Shown here piece by piece: positions 7,954 to 16,349 of a DNA stretch of 48,535 nucleotides (position 1 is its first letter; each line of letters opens with the position of its first letter). A program made the position numbers and the translations under genes. Source of the DNA: Elusimicrobiota bacterium. GTDB lineage: Bacteria; Elusimicrobiota; Elusimicrobia; UBA1565. The notes beneath the pieces were generated by a model. That model was not told the origin of the DNA. It worked only from the letters and a program-made list of their open reading frames with translations, and ran no database searches. Where the stretch lies: contig JACRDO010000075.1 of the NCBI GenBank assembly GCA_016212885.1, forward strand, positions 1 through 48,535. Direction: 5' to 3'.

Positions 7954-9504
7954 CTATTTGCTCAGGGCCGCGATGCGCTTGTTCACGTCCTTGATGCGCG
8001 CATACCCGGGGTACTCGCTGACCAGCTGCTTGTAGGCCTTCAAGGCTTCGGCCGGAGCCTTGAGCCTCTTCTCGTAGACCTGCCCGGCCTCCCAGAGGGA
8101 GTCCGCGGCGCTCCTGCACTGCGGGCAGTTGGCCGGGACGTCTTTGAGGAGCTGTGCTTGGAGGGTGTCGTCTTTGAGGTCGTCGGCGGCGATCACGGAG
8201 GCCTGCCGGAGGGCCGCGGCTGCCCGCTCCTCGTTCTTGAACATCTTCGCGGCGTTCTGCAGGGCGGCGACGGCCTTGCCGAAGTCCTTGTTCTTGTCCT
8301 TCTGTATGCGGGCCGTCTCCACGAAGGCCTGGTAGGAGGCGTCGGCGCCGGGGTAGGTCAGGACGATCTTGTCCAGCGTCTCCAGGGCCAGGTCCGGCTG
8401 CTTGAGGTTCTCATCGAAGATCTTCGCCATCTTGACATAGGCGTCGCCGGCCTCCGGATAGGCGGCGAACTTCTTGGTCACCACCTGATAGGCTTCGATC
8501 GCCTTGTTGTAGTCCCGCATGGCCGTGGCGTAGATGTCGCCGACGCTGGCCTGGGCTTTCGCCGCGAGCGGGCCGTCCTTGTGGACCGCGAGGAGCTTCT
8601 CATTGATGATGACCGACATCTTGTAGTTGCCGTCCTGGAAGTGGAGCCGGCCGAACAGGTAGGTCATCTCGCCCGCGCTGGGGTCGCTGGCGTAGCGGCG
8701 GAAGAACTCGCGGAACTCCAAGATCAGCGGCTGGTAGAAGGCGGCTTCCTTGAGGTTTACGAGCGAGCGCAGAAGCAGGGCGAAGCGCTGGGGCCTGTCC
8801 AGCCCAGCGGCGGGGCCCTTCGCGAGCTCGGTGATGACGGGCTTCATCTTCTTGCCGAACTTCTTGTCGATGATCTCGAAGAGCCGCTTCTTCGCGTTCA
8901 TCTTGTATTCGGTCTGCGGGTACTCATAGAGCAGCTTGAGCAGGTCCACGGCCGCGGTGACCATGTCGCCCTGCTTGTCGCTGATCTGCGCCTTCAAGAA
9001 CTGGGCTTGGTCCGCTTCGGCGATCTCGCGGAACTCCCAAAGGTAGGCGTCGATCTGATCCACCAAGGAGGGGAGCACGTCTTCGGAGGCCGTCTTGAAG
9101 GTCGACTGGAGGAATGAGAGCTCGGCCTTGGCGCGCTCCTGCGCGCTCGGCAGCGGCGTGGGCGCGCTCTTCGGGGCCGGCGCCTGCGGCTCTTTTTCCG
9201 GCGCAGGGGAGGGCTTCACCGGTTCCGGGGCTGCCGCGGCCGCCGGCTTGGCAGGTTTTTCCGCCGGCTTGGCGGGCTCCTCGGGCCGCTCCGTGGCTTC
9301 CTCCGGCTCTTGAACCGCCGGCGCCTGGGCGGGCGCAGAGGGCTGCTCAGGCTGAGCTTGCGCAGCCGCCTGGGCCGGGGCTTCCTCTTCCTGCGCTGCC
9401 GGCGCCTCGACGGGGTTGTCCTCATCCTCCGGCTGCGCGGCGGCCGGGGCCGCCGTCCAGGCGAAAAAGACTGCGATCATAACTGCCAACCAGGAATGCT
9501 TCAT
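7954..9504 (-). CDS. periplasmic TPR-repeat protein
   Basis: The 516-residue product has a signal peptide (LAVMIAVFFAWTAAPAAAQ), then ~100 residues very rich in Ala, Pro, Glu and Lys (likely a flexible, cell-wall-spanning linker), then a helical array of TPR-like repeats (for example KAIEAYQVVTKKFAAYPEAGDAYVKMAKIFDE and EALKAYKQLVSEYPGYARIKDV near the end). Such proteins scaffold envelope complexes, much as YbgF or BamD do. It has its own promoter and the ribosome site AAGGAG, and stands alone. The specific partner is unknown. Confidence 0.8.
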   Translation of the reverse strand: MKHSWLAVMIAVFFAWTAAPAAAQPEDEDNPVEAPAAQEEEAPAQAAAQAQPEQPSAPAQAPAVQEPEEATERPEEPAKPAEKPAKPAAAAAPEPVKPSPAPEKEPQAPAPKSAPTPLPSAQERAKAELSFLQSTFKTASEDVLPSLVDQIDAYLWEFREIAEADQAQFLKAQISDKQGDMVTAAVDLLKLLYEYPQTEYKMNAKKRLFEIIDKKFGKKMKPVITELAKGPAAGLDRPQRFALLLRSLVNLKEAAFYQPLILEFREFFRRYASDPSAGEMTYLFGRLHFQDGNYKMSVIINEKLLAVHKDGPLAAKAQASVGDIYATAMRDYNKAIEAYQVVTKKFAAYPEAGDAYVKMAKIFDENLKQPDLALETLDKIVLTYPGADASYQAFVETARIQKDKNKDFGKAVAALQNAAKMFKNEERAAAALRQASVIAADDLKDDTLQAQLLKDVPANCPQCRSAADSLWEAGQVYEKRLKAPAEALKAYKQLVSEYPGYARIKDVNKRIAALSK

Positions 9505-9536
9505 TGGGGCTCTCCTTAATAAACGGCCATGTTCAA

Positions 9537-9564
9537 ATTACATTTCTTGCCTGCGGTCTTGCAA
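9537..9564 (-). promoter_or_regulatory. promoter of the periplasmic TPR gene
   Basis: TTGCAA (9564-9559) and TGTAAT (9542-9537) are spaced 16 bp apart on the minus strand. The ~25-nt leader contains AAGGAGAG before the ATG at 9504. Confidence 0.45.
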
Positions 9565-9576
9565 GGCCATCTTCGG

Positions 9577-9672
9577 ATGACAAACCCTATGGTCGGGTTC
9601 ACGACGACGCAGGAATTGCTCAACAGCGGCGCCGCGGCGACGGGCCTCTATAGGACGCAGGCTTCGGATTAG
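9577..9672 (+). CDS. possible 31-residue ORF, unrecognised
   Basis: This frame begins MTNPMVGFTTTQELL and ends LYRTQASD, in the gap between two minus-strand envelope genes. It has no clear ribosome site. It could be the fragment of a lost gene. Nothing else is seen in this 174-bp gap beyond the TPR gene's promoter. Confidence 0.15.
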   Translation: MTNPMVGFTTTQELLNSGAAATGLYRTQASD

Positions 9673-9678
9673 CCTGAA

Positions 9679-10719
9679 TTAAGGAGTGGACGGGCTCGTG
9701 ACTGACATTTCCTGAGCCGGTTTCGGAGGAGGCGGCGCCTCCATCGTCGTAGTCTCCGTCGGCGCGGCCTCGGTCGTCGTCGCCGGAGCGGCGCCGGCGG
9801 TCGTGAACGTGCCTTCCGGGGAAAGGCTCACGCTGGTCCCCGCCTTGACCTCCATGGCCTGGTCCCCGGACGCGACGACCGCGACGCCGTCTGTCACCGT
9901 GATGGTGGCGCCGGGCGGGATATCCGGGATGGGCTCGCCCGGCTTGACGGAGATCTTCTTGCCGTCCGCCAGCGTGATCACGAGCGTCCCCGTGAAGCTC
10001 ACGATCTTGGCTTTAGAGGCCTCGGCCTTGACCGGGGCGGTCTCCGGCTTCTTGCCGCCTTCCTCGGCCTTGGGCGGGGGCGGAAGCGCGACAGCTGGCT
10101 CGGGCTTGGGCTTCACTTCAGGCGGTATGGGCACGGGCTTGGCTTCGGCCACGCCCGCCTTGACGTCCGCTACGATGCGCTGTCCGGAGTCCAGGGACGT
10201 CTGGTTGCCGAAATGGTCGGTGAGATCCAGGCTCCCGCCGAAAAGGTCCACGGTCGTCCGGCCTGATGCGTCCACTTCCGCGCGGAACTCGGTGCCGCGG
10301 ACGCTTGCGACCGCGGTCGGCGTGCGCACGGTGAAGCGCCGTCCCGCGAGCTTCTTGACCCAGGCCTCGATGAGCCCGATGGACAGGTTGACCTCCACCC
10401 TGCCCGGCTGGAGGCGCTCCATCACCTGCGAAGAGTTCGGGCCCAGGCTGAGTTTGGTCCCATCCGAGAAGGCGATGACGGCTGAGCCGGAGGCCCCGGT
10501 CTTCAGGGCGTCGCCTGAAGACAGCAGCTTCCCGGTCGCCGCGGGAATCCAGCCGGGCGCCGCGGCCTGCTGGAGCTGGACGTCGCCTTGGGCCGATGCG
10601 ACCGAGGCGCTCACGACGGGCAAGTCCTTCTTCCCGCCGAATCCCAGCAGGGCGTGCGCGCTCAAGGGCAGCGCCAGAAGCAAGGCGCAAAGAATCTTCG
10701 CGGCAGCGGGTCGCGTCAT
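9679..10719 (-). CDS. secreted FecR-domain protein
   Basis: A 346-residue protein with a signal peptide (AKILCALLLALPLSAHA) and a FecR domain: ASVASAQGDVQLQ, GDALKTGASGSAVIAFSDGTKLSLGPNS, then FTVRTPTAVASVRGTEFRAEV and a GSLDLTD segment. FecR domains form beta-helical sheets on periplasmic or surface proteins. A Pro/Lys-rich linker leads to a second small beta domain (TLADGKKISVKPGEPIPDIPPGATITV) and a Thr/Pro/Glu-rich tail. No sigma factor or TonB receptor is nearby, so this is the structural type rather than the FecIRA signalling type. The start follows GGAGG. Confidence 0.8.
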   Translation of the reverse strand: MTRPAAAKILCALLLALPLSAHALLGFGGKKDLPVVSASVASAQGDVQLQQAAAPGWIPAATGKLLSSGDALKTGASGSAVIAFSDGTKLSLGPNSSQVMERLQPGRVEVNLSIGLIEAWVKKLAGRRFTVRTPTAVASVRGTEFRAEVDASGRTTVDLFGGSLDLTDHFGNQTSLDSGQRIVADVKAGVAEAKPVPIPPEVKPKPEPAVALPPPPKAEEGGKKPETAPVKAEASKAKIVSFTGTLVITLADGKKISVKPGEPIPDIPPGATITVTDGVAVVASGDQAMEVKAGTSVSLSPEGTFTTAGAAPATTTEAAPTETTTMEAPPPPKPAQEMSVTSPSTP

Positions 10720-10786
10720 AGATCCTCCATGAATGCCGTCCTCTCAAGTGTAGCCGATACATCCGGCCCGCGCAATACCATCTTGG

Positions 10787-11269
10787 TTACATGACCCGCG
10801 AACGGATGCGCTTGAGGAGCGCCGTGGTCGAGCAGCCGCGCTTGAGGGGGATCAGGGCCACCTTGCCGGCGTGCCGGCGTCCGGCCACCTGATCCGGCCG
10901 GTAGTCCGCGCCCTTGGCCAGGACGTCGGGCTTGAGCCTCGAAAGCAGCCGTTCGGGGGTATCCTCGCCGAAGGGCACGACCGCGTCCACGCACGCGAGG
11001 GCCGCGAGCACGCGCGCGCGGTCCTTGAGCTTGTTGATGGGCCGCTGGGGCCCCTTGCCGAGCCGCCTTGCCGAGGCGTCGGTGTTGAGCCCCACGATGA
11101 GGCGCTCGCCCAGGCGCGCGGCCTTCTCCAGAAGCTCCACGTGGCCGGCATGGAGGATGTCGAAAACGCCGTTCGTAAAGGCGACGCGCAGCCCGGCGCG
11201 GGCCCAGCGCCGCCGCAGGGCCGCTGCTTCCGCCTCGGACAAGACCTTCCTAGTGGGCCTTGGGCGCAT
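10787..11269 (-). CDS. rfaE2: heptose-1-phosphate adenylyltransferase (RfaE2/HldE C-domain)
   Basis: This enzyme transfers AMP to D-glycero-beta-D-manno-heptose 1-phosphate, making ADP-heptose for the lipopolysaccharide core. The cytidylyltransferase-like fold shows [19 protein letters not shown] (the HxGH nucleotide site) and the C-terminal [11 protein letters not shown]. At 160 residues it is the stand-alone adenylyltransferase; the kinase half (RfaE1) is not in the window. The ATG at 11269 lies inside the end of gmhA (20-bp overlap); a TTG at 11242 is an alternative. The larger frame to 11542 is a shadow of gmhA. It is the last gene of the long minus-strand operon. Confidence 0.85.
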   Translation of the reverse strand: MRPRPTRKVLSEAEAAALRRRWARAGLRVAFTNGVFDILHAGHVELLEKAARLGERLIVGLNTDASARRLGKGPQRPINKLKDRARVLAALACVDAVVPFGEDTPERLLSRLKPDVLAKGADYRPDQVAGRRHAGKVALIPLKRGCSTTALLKRIRSRVM

Positions 11270-11858
11270 CCGGGAAGAGGCTCTCCTCGATGATTCCGCA
11301 GAGGGTCTGTATGACCGCGATATGGGCGTCCTGGATATAGGCGACGGTCCTGGACGGCACGCAGAGGCAGAGGTCGCAGAGCCCCTTGAGCTTGCCGCCG
11401 CTTTCGCCCGAGAGGCCCAGGACCGTGAGCTTGAGCTCACGGGCCTTCCGGGCCGCGAGCAGGACGTTGGGGGAGTTGCCGCTCGTGGAGATCGCCGCGG
11501 CGACGTCGCCCGGCTTCGCGTGGGCCTCGAGCTGGCGCTCAAAGACGTGGTCGAAGCCGATGTCGTTGGCGATGGCGGTGAGGTCCGAGGTGTTGGTGGT
11601 CAGCGCGAGCGCCGGCAGGGGCGGCCGGTTGCGCTCGAAGCGGCCGACGAGCTCGTCGGCGAAGTTCTGAGCGTCGCAGGCCGAGCCGCCGTTCCCGAAG
11701 GTGAGAAGCTTGTTGCCGCGCTTGAACGCCGCGAGAATGACCTCCGCCATCTGCGCGATGAGGGCGGCCTTCTCAGCAGCGGCCTCGGTGACGCGGGCGC
11801 TCTCCAGAAGACGCCTGCGGACGGCCGCCTCAACGCTTGCCGCCGTTTTTGCCGGCAT
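11250..11858 (-). CDS. gmhA: sedoheptulose-7-phosphate isomerase
   Basis: GmhA converts sedoheptulose 7-phosphate to D-glycero-D-manno-heptose 7-phosphate, the first step to ADP-heptose. The 202-residue SIS-domain protein shows [21 protein letters not shown] (substrate and metal site), [11 protein letters not shown] (phosphate-binding Ser/Thr loop) and [15 protein letters not shown] near the end. It overlaps accC by 29 bp and rfaE2 by 20 bp, so translation is coupled. The presence of both heptose genes indicates an outer membrane with heptose-containing glycolipid. Confidence 0.93.
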   Translation of the reverse strand: MPAKTAASVEAAVRRRLLESARVTEAAAEKAALIAQMAEVILAAFKRGNKLLTFGNGGSACDAQNFADELVGRFERNRPPLPALALTTNTSDLTAIANDIGFDHVFERQLEAHAKPGDVAAAISTSGNSPNVLLAARKARELKLTVLGLSGESGGKLKGLCDLCLCVPSRTVAYIQDAHIAVIQTLCGIIEESLFPDAPKAH

Positions 11859-13200
11859 TTTGGTCCTCCTTTAGAAGCTGTGCGGCGAAATGGGTGTCGA
11901 AATGCCCGTCCGCGAAGCGGAGGTCGCCCAGCGCCTGAAGGTGGAAGGGGATGGTGGTCGCGATCCCGTCCACCGCGAACTCCAAGAGCGCGCGCTTGGC
12001 GCGGGCGATGGCGGATCTCCTGTCCGGGGCGCCGACGATAAGCTTGGCGATGAGGCTGTCGTAATAGCTCGGGACCGTATATCCGCAATAAAGGTGCGTT
12101 TCCAGGCGCACCCCTGGGCCGCCGGGCAGCAGCAGGCCCTCGACGCGGCCGGGGCACGGGGCGAATCCCCGGCCGGGGTCCTCGGCGTTGATGCGGTGCT
12201 CGATCGAGTGAGCGCGGATCTCGGAGGCGCGGGCCTGGTCGAAAGAGAGCGGCTCGCCCGCGGCCAGGCGGATCTGCTCGACGACGAGGTCGAGGCCCGT
12301 GACGGTCTCCGTGACGGGATGCTCGACCTGCAGGCGGGTGTTGACCTCCATGAAATAGAAGCGGCCGTCCGGGCCCAGGAGGAATTCGACCGTGCCCAGG
12401 TTGACGTATCCGCAGGCCTTGGCGAGCCTTAAGGCCGCCTCCTGGAGCTTGCGGCGCAGCTCGGGGTCCACGGCCGGGGAAGGGGACTCTTCGATGAGCT
12501 TCTGGTGCCGGCGCTGGACCGTGCAGTCCCGCTCCACCGCCGCGGCGACGCGGCCCTGCGCGTCCGCGCAGATTTGGATTTCAACGTGGCGGGGGCGCTC
12601 GATGAACTTCTCCAGGTACAAGGTCCCGTCGCCGAAAGCCGCCTGGGATTCGCCGGCGGCCTTCTCGAGCTCGGAGGCGAGAGCCTTCGGCTCGCGGACC
12701 AGGCGCAATCCCTTGCCCCCGCCTCCGGCCGCGGCTTTGACCATCACCGGGAACCCGACGGCTCCGGCGGCCTTCAAAAGCGCCTGGGGGTCTCCGACGG
12801 CTCCCGGGATCACGTGTACGCCCGCGGATTCTGCGAGCCGCTTGGCCGCGATCTTGTCGCCGAGCGCCGCGATCGCCTCCGGGGGAGGGCCGATGAAGAC
12901 GAGGCCCGCTTCGCGGCAGGCTCGCGCAAAAGAGGCGTTCTCGGCCAAGAATCCGTAGCCGGGGTGGACCGCCTGGGCCCCGGTGATCTTCGCCGCGCAG
13001 AGGATGCGCTGCTGGTTTAAGTAGCTTTCGCGCGCGGCGAACGGGCCGATGCAGACGGCCTCGTCGGCCAGGCGCAGGTGCAGGCACTCCCGGTCAGCCT
13101 CGGAGTAGACGGCGACCGTGCGGACGGCGAGCTCGCGGCATGCGCGGATGACGCGGACCGCGATCTCGCCGCGGTTGGCGACGAGTATCTTATTGAACAT
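11830..13200 (-). CDS. accC: biotin carboxylase subunit of acetyl-CoA carboxylase
   Basis: This ATP-dependent enzyme carboxylates biotin on BCCP in the first half-reaction of acetyl-CoA carboxylase. At 456 residues it is of normal length. Landmarks are KILVANRGEIAVRVIRA (biotin carboxylase N-domain), HPGYGFLAEN, the ATP-grasp glycine loop KAAAGGGGKG, MEVNTRLQVEHPVTE with catalytic Glu/Asn/Arg, and EHRINAEDP. The start overlaps the zinc-ribbon gene by 11 bp. The only carrier-like gene nearby lacks the biotinylated lysine (15441-15821), so this carboxylase must use a BCCP encoded elsewhere, or the partner has a regulatory role. Confidence 0.95.
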   Translation of the reverse strand: MFNKILVANRGEIAVRVIRACRELAVRTVAVYSEADRECLHLRLADEAVCIGPFAARESYLNQQRILCAAKITGAQAVHPGYGFLAENASFARACREAGLVFIGPPPEAIAALGDKIAAKRLAESAGVHVIPGAVGDPQALLKAAGAVGFPVMVKAAAGGGGKGLRLVREPKALASELEKAAGESQAAFGDGTLYLEKFIERPRHVEIQICADAQGRVAAAVERDCTVQRRHQKLIEESPSPAVDPELRRKLQEAALRLAKACGYVNLGTVEFLLGPDGRFYFMEVNTRLQVEHPVTETVTGLDLVVEQIRLAAGEPLSFDQARASEIRAHSIEHRINAEDPGRGFAPCPGRVEGLLLPGGPGVRLETHLYCGYTVPSYYDSLIAKLIVGAPDRRSAIARAKRALLEFAVDGIATTIPFHLQALGDLRFADGHFDTHFAAQLLKEDQNAGKNGGKR

Positions 13201-15415
13201 GGAAATTCACCTTGCATTTCTTGGCCCAGATGTCCACCTGCGCGTTGAGTATCTCCACGTCCGCGCTGCGCACGCTCACCTTGTAGTTGGGCCCCCCGAG
13301 ATGCTCGGGGACCCAGTTGTCCGGAGCGGGCTTGAGCTTGGTCCCTTGGCTCTTGAACTTCGCCAGAAGGTCCTTGCGGGCGGACTCCCGCCATTCGAGC
13401 ACCGTGGATTGGTCGTCCGGCATCCGCTGGCGCTGGATGAAATCCACCGCGTCGAGGCCGGCCTGCCCGGAGAAGATCCGCATGGCGGACCGCGCGTAGG
13501 AGAGGTCGTCTTCGCTCACGCAGGCTCCGCCGGCGTCCTGATAGTCCCTGGCGGCGGTGGCGATGTCGCCGGAGAGCGTCCGGGCGTCCGCGCGGGCCAG
13601 GAGGATGTCGCAGCGCTGGGCCGGGGACGCCTGCGGCATCGCCAGCAGGATGCCGTATTCCCGGGCCGCTTCGTTGTAGTCCGGCTTGTCGAGCATGTTC
13701 TTGAAGACGTCGGCGAGGATCGAGTGGAGGTGGAAGAGGTTCGCGTCCTCGATGCCGGAGGGGTATTTCTTGGCGAGCTCCGCGGCCTTCCGGCATTCCT
13801 CCAGCGCCTCCTGGGGGCTCTGGCGATAGTAGGCCGACTCGCAGAGGTAGTAGCGCGCCAGCGCGTTGCTGGGGTTGATGGCCGCGGCCTTGCGCGCGCT
13901 CGCGTCCGCGGAGGCGTAATCGCCGTCGTCGACCGTCTGCTCGGCCTTGGCCAGCAGGCTCCAGTCGTAGGAGCGCAGCCAGCGCTTGCCTTCCTGCGCG
14001 AACTCCATGCGGTCCTTCTCCGCCGGGGAGTTCGGCGCATGGGCTTCATAGCGCACCTGGGCCCAGTTCTCCTCCATGGTCTCGATCGACACGCTCTTGG
14101 GGTCGAAGGACCAGCCAGAGGCGGGGACGAGGCGCTTGTAGTCTTCCAGCGAGCAGTCGCTGCGCGAGGCTTCCGAGAGGAGCCCGTAGGCGGCTTCGAT
14201 GTCTCCGTTCTGCAGGGCCCCAAGGTAGCGGACCGCGGTACGGACGAGCTTGGTGCGCGGGTTGTGCTTGAAATGCCAGTAGTAGAGCCCGTAGAGGCTC
14301 AAGGTGATGATGAACAGGACGAGACCCAGCAGGGTCGAGGCCACGTGTTCCGGCAGCTTTCTGCGCAGACCCTGCGCCGGTTCAGGGGATTTGGGCCTTC
14401 CCCATTCCTTCGGCGCCGGCTCTCTGGGCCTGATCTGCGCTTTGGGCGGCTCTTCTTTCTTGGGCGGCGGCAGGGGGCGTCCGTAGCGGCCCCTCTGCAG
14501 AGGCGGCTCCTCCCTCGCCTGGGGCGCCTCTATGTCCGCTGGCGGCCCGCCTCCGCCGGCCCCTTTCTCCGCTCCCGAGGGCGGCGCATCTTCCCGCGCT
14601 GGGGAAAGGCTGTCCGGCGGTATGCCCAGCTTCCTGAGCATCCGATCTACGTCGTCTTTGGATCGCTCCGGAATCCGGATGATGCTCGTCTTGGGCAGTT
14701 CCAGGTCCGCGGCTGAGGGGCGTTCTCGCGGTCTATCCGCGGGTTCCGGGAGCTTTCCCTGCACCTCGCCCACTTTGGAGGGACGTTGGGGCGACGGTGC
14801 CGGCTCCGAGGGCTTTGCCGGGGCGTCGGTCTTCGCCAGCTCCTTGGGCGCGCCGCTCGGGGCGGGAGGCCGGGTGAATTTGGACGGGGGTTGCGCCGAT
14901 GGAGCAAGCCGGTCATTAAGCGAAAAGGGCTCCAGCGGCTTGTCCCGCTTGATCTCCAAGCGTATGGAGGGATGGTCATGGATCTTCATGGGGCCCGCGT
15001 CCGACGGGCCTGAGGCGTCCGAGGCTCCTGATTCCTCCTCTTCTGCCGGAGGCTCCGAAGGCTTCTCCTCTTCTTCGCGAGGCTCGACGCTCTTGACCGG
15101 AGGCTGGGCCGGCGGTTTGGAGGGAGGCTCCGGTTCCTCGGGAATCCTGGAAGAGGGTTGGGACGATGGCGCAGGCTTAGGCGGCTCGATCGGAGGCTTT
15201 GCCTCCGGTTTCGGCGGCGGCTGGGGCGGAAGCTCGGAGGCGAGCTTGAGAGGCTCGCCGCAGGTGTCGCAGTAGTTCTTCGCCGCGGAGTTCTCGAAGC
15301 GGCAGGCGCCGCAGACCTTGACCACGCGGCCGCCGCACGCCGGGCATTTCGGCGTGTCCGGCGCAGCCCCCTTGCCGCACCTGGAGCACTTGAGAACAGC
15401 GGGTTTCAGAGCCAC
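13190..15415 (-). CDS. zinc-ribbon, Pro-rich, one-TM protein with TPR-like C-terminus
   Basis: About 741 residues from a GTG at 15415; the upstream part of the frame overlaps the carrier gene and is rejected. The N-terminus holds zinc-ribbon motifs (KCSRCGKG...CPACGG; CGACRF...CDTCGEP). It is followed by ~330 residues rich in Pro, Glu and Ser, probably disordered, a single membrane helix (LLGLVLFIITLSLYGLYYW), a DUF4878-like domain (ALQNGDIEAAYGLLSEASR) and TPR-like helices (AINPSNALARYYLCESAYY). The layout suggests a cytoplasmic zinc-ribbon sensor tethered to a periplasmic scaffold. The linker contains a copy of the 62-bp dispersed repeat (14739-14803). It lies between the carrier-like gene and accC, but a carboxylase role is not evident. 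Confidence 0.7.
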   Translation of the reverse strand: MALKPAVLKCSRCGKGAAPDTPKCPACGGRVVKVCGACRFENSAAKNYCDTCGEPLKLASELPPQPPPKPEAKPPIEPPKPAPSSQPSSRIPEEPEPPSKPPAQPPVKSVEPREEEEKPSEPPAEEEESGASDASGPSDAGPMKIHDHPSIRLEIKRDKPLEPFSLNDRLAPSAQPPSKFTRPPAPSGAPKELAKTDAPAKPSEPAPSPQRPSKVGEVQGKLPEPADRPRERPSAADLELPKTSIIRIPERSKDDVDRMLRKLGIPPDSLSPAREDAPPSGAEKGAGGGGPPADIEAPQAREEPPLQRGRYGRPLPPPKKEEPPKAQIRPREPAPKEWGRPKSPEPAQGLRRKLPEHVASTLLGLVLFIITLSLYGLYYWHFKHNPRTKLVRTAVRYLGALQNGDIEAAYGLLSEASRSDCSLEDYKRLVPASGWSFDPKSVSIETMEENWAQVRYEAHAPNSPAEKDRMEFAQEGKRWLRSYDWSLLAKAEQTVDDGDYASADASARKAAAINPSNALARYYLCESAYYRQSPQEALEECRKAAELAKKYPSGIEDANLFHLHSILADVFKNMLDKPDYNEAAREYGILLAMPQASPAQRCDILLARADARTLSGDIATAARDYQDAGGACVSEDDLSYARSAMRIFSGQAGLDAVDFIQRQRMPDDQSTVLEWRESARKDLLAKFKSQGTKLKPAPDNWVPEHLGGPNYKVSVRSADVEILNAQVDIWAKKCKVNFHVQ
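14739..14803. repeat. dispersed ~62-bp repeat, copy A (inside the zinc-ribbon gene)
   Basis: This stretch aligns without gaps over 62 bases to 20643-20704, with 11 mismatches (about 82% identity); a one-base gap extends it a little. On the minus strand copy A reads APSPQRPSKVGEVQGKLPEP in the disordered linker. Copy B is read in a different frame in rsmI. Two unrelated genes sharing it implies an inserted element. Confidence 0.7.
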
Positions 15416-15440
15416 GTCAGCTGCCTGTCCCTCCCATTGT

Positions 15441-15821
15441 TCAAGACTGAACGAAGAACAGGGTCTGGCCGTACTCCACCGGCTTGCCGTCCTCGATGAG
15501 CACGGCGACAAGCTTGCCCGATGAGGGGGCTTTGACCGGTTCGGTCCTGCCGCCCGCCTCGATCTGCCCTAGGGGCTCGCCCTCACGGACCTGCCGGCCC
15601 TCCTCGAGCCTTCCCGACAACCCAAGCGCCGCGGCGCGATAGATGCCGACGGTCGAAGACCGGGCCGGCGTCAGAGCGCACGCGGGCATCGGCGGCGGCG
15701 CGGGCGGAGCGCCCTCGATGCGGAAGTCGACGCCGGATTCCCCCCGCCGGTACGAGACCTCCGCGAGGTCGGTGGTGCGGGCCCAACGGATGACGGCCTC
15801 AAAGCGATCTTCAACGATCAT
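15441..15821 (-). CDS. BCCP (AccB) homologue lacking the biotinylated lysine
   Basis: The 126 residues follow the full plan of bacterial biotin carboxyl carrier protein: an N-terminal helix-and-strand segment (VIRWARTTDLAEVSYRRG), a short Pro/Ala linker and a C-terminal biotinyl fold (TVGIYRAA, EEGRQVREGEPLGQIEA, APSSGKLVAVLIEDGKPVEYGQTLFFVQ). Where BCCP has EAMKM, this protein has E88-A-G-G-R, so the Lys that carries biotin is Gly91 and both flanking Met are lost. It cannot be biotinylated at the normal site. In plants such lysine-less relatives (BADC proteins) bind acetyl-CoA carboxylase and tune it; a similar role here is inference. It starts by ATGA overlap with cdd, after GGAGGG. Confidence 0.85.
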   Translation of the reverse strand: MIVEDRFEAVIRWARTTDLAEVSYRRGESGVDFRIEGAPPAPPPMPACALTPARSSTVGIYRAAALGLSGRLEEGRQVREGEPLGQIEAGGRTEPVKAPSSGKLVAVLIEDGKPVEYGQTLFFVQS

Positions 15822-16348
15822 CGCCGGCCCTCCTTCCGTCCTTCGTATTGATGCAGCCGGCGCGCGCGTTTCCTCCGCCGGATGGGGCCCCTGCGGCGCC
15901 GAAGAAGGTTATGCGGATGCTGAGGCAGCAGGCCCGACTCCAGGGGGTCGAAAGCGCATGGGAGCATCGAGTAGACGCGGGAGCGGATGACGGTATCTTT
16001 GCGCTCGTTGGGGTCGAGGTCCACCAGGAGCAGGTCGGTCTCCTTCGTGCTGAACTCGAGCATGACCTGACGGCACGCGCCGCAGGGCCGCGCGGACTTC
16101 CCGACCACGGCGACAGCCTGTATCATCCTCTCTCCCCGCGCGACGGCGTTGAAGACGGCGACCCGCTCGGCGCAGATGCTCAGGCCGTAGGAAGCGTTCT
16201 CGACGTTGCACCCCGAGAAGATGCGGCCGGATTCGGTCATCACCGCGGCTCCGACCTGGTAGCGCGAGTAGGGGCAGTACGCCTTCTTTCGGGCGAGCTT
16301 CGCCGTCTCGATGAGCTTGCGGTATTTCTTGCTGATGTGGCGTGCCAT
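15818..16348 (-). CDS. cdd: cytidine deaminase with basic C-terminal tail
   Basis: Deaminates cytidine and deoxycytidine to uridine forms in pyrimidine salvage. The zinc site is visible: NASYGLSICAERVAVFNA (Cys ligand plus catalytic Glu) and ARPCGACRQVMLEF (two Cys). The family's usual end, LLPCAFDP, is followed here by ~40 extra residues rich in Arg and Lys (LLRRRRGPIRRRKRARR), giving 176 residues against about 130 normally; the tail may be an extension gained by loss of a stop. The ATG at 16348 follows GGAGG; the longer frame to 16483 lies in add. The adjacent add suggests a nucleoside-salvage cluster. Confidence 0.9.
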   Translation of the reverse strand: MARHISKKYRKLIETAKLARKKAYCPYSRYQVGAAVMTESGRIFSGCNVENASYGLSICAERVAVFNAVARGERMIQAVAVVGKSARPCGACRQVMLEFSTKETDLLLVDLDPNERKDTVIRSRVYSMLPCAFDPLESGLLPQHPHNLLRRRRGPIRRRKRARRLHQYEGRKEGRR

Positions 16349-16349
16349 T

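Noticed and set aside
13118-14716. 532-codon plus-strand frame opposite the zinc-ribbon/TPR gene
   Set aside because: The minus-strand gene has zinc ribbons, a membrane helix and operon coupling; the plus frame is low-complexity shadow.
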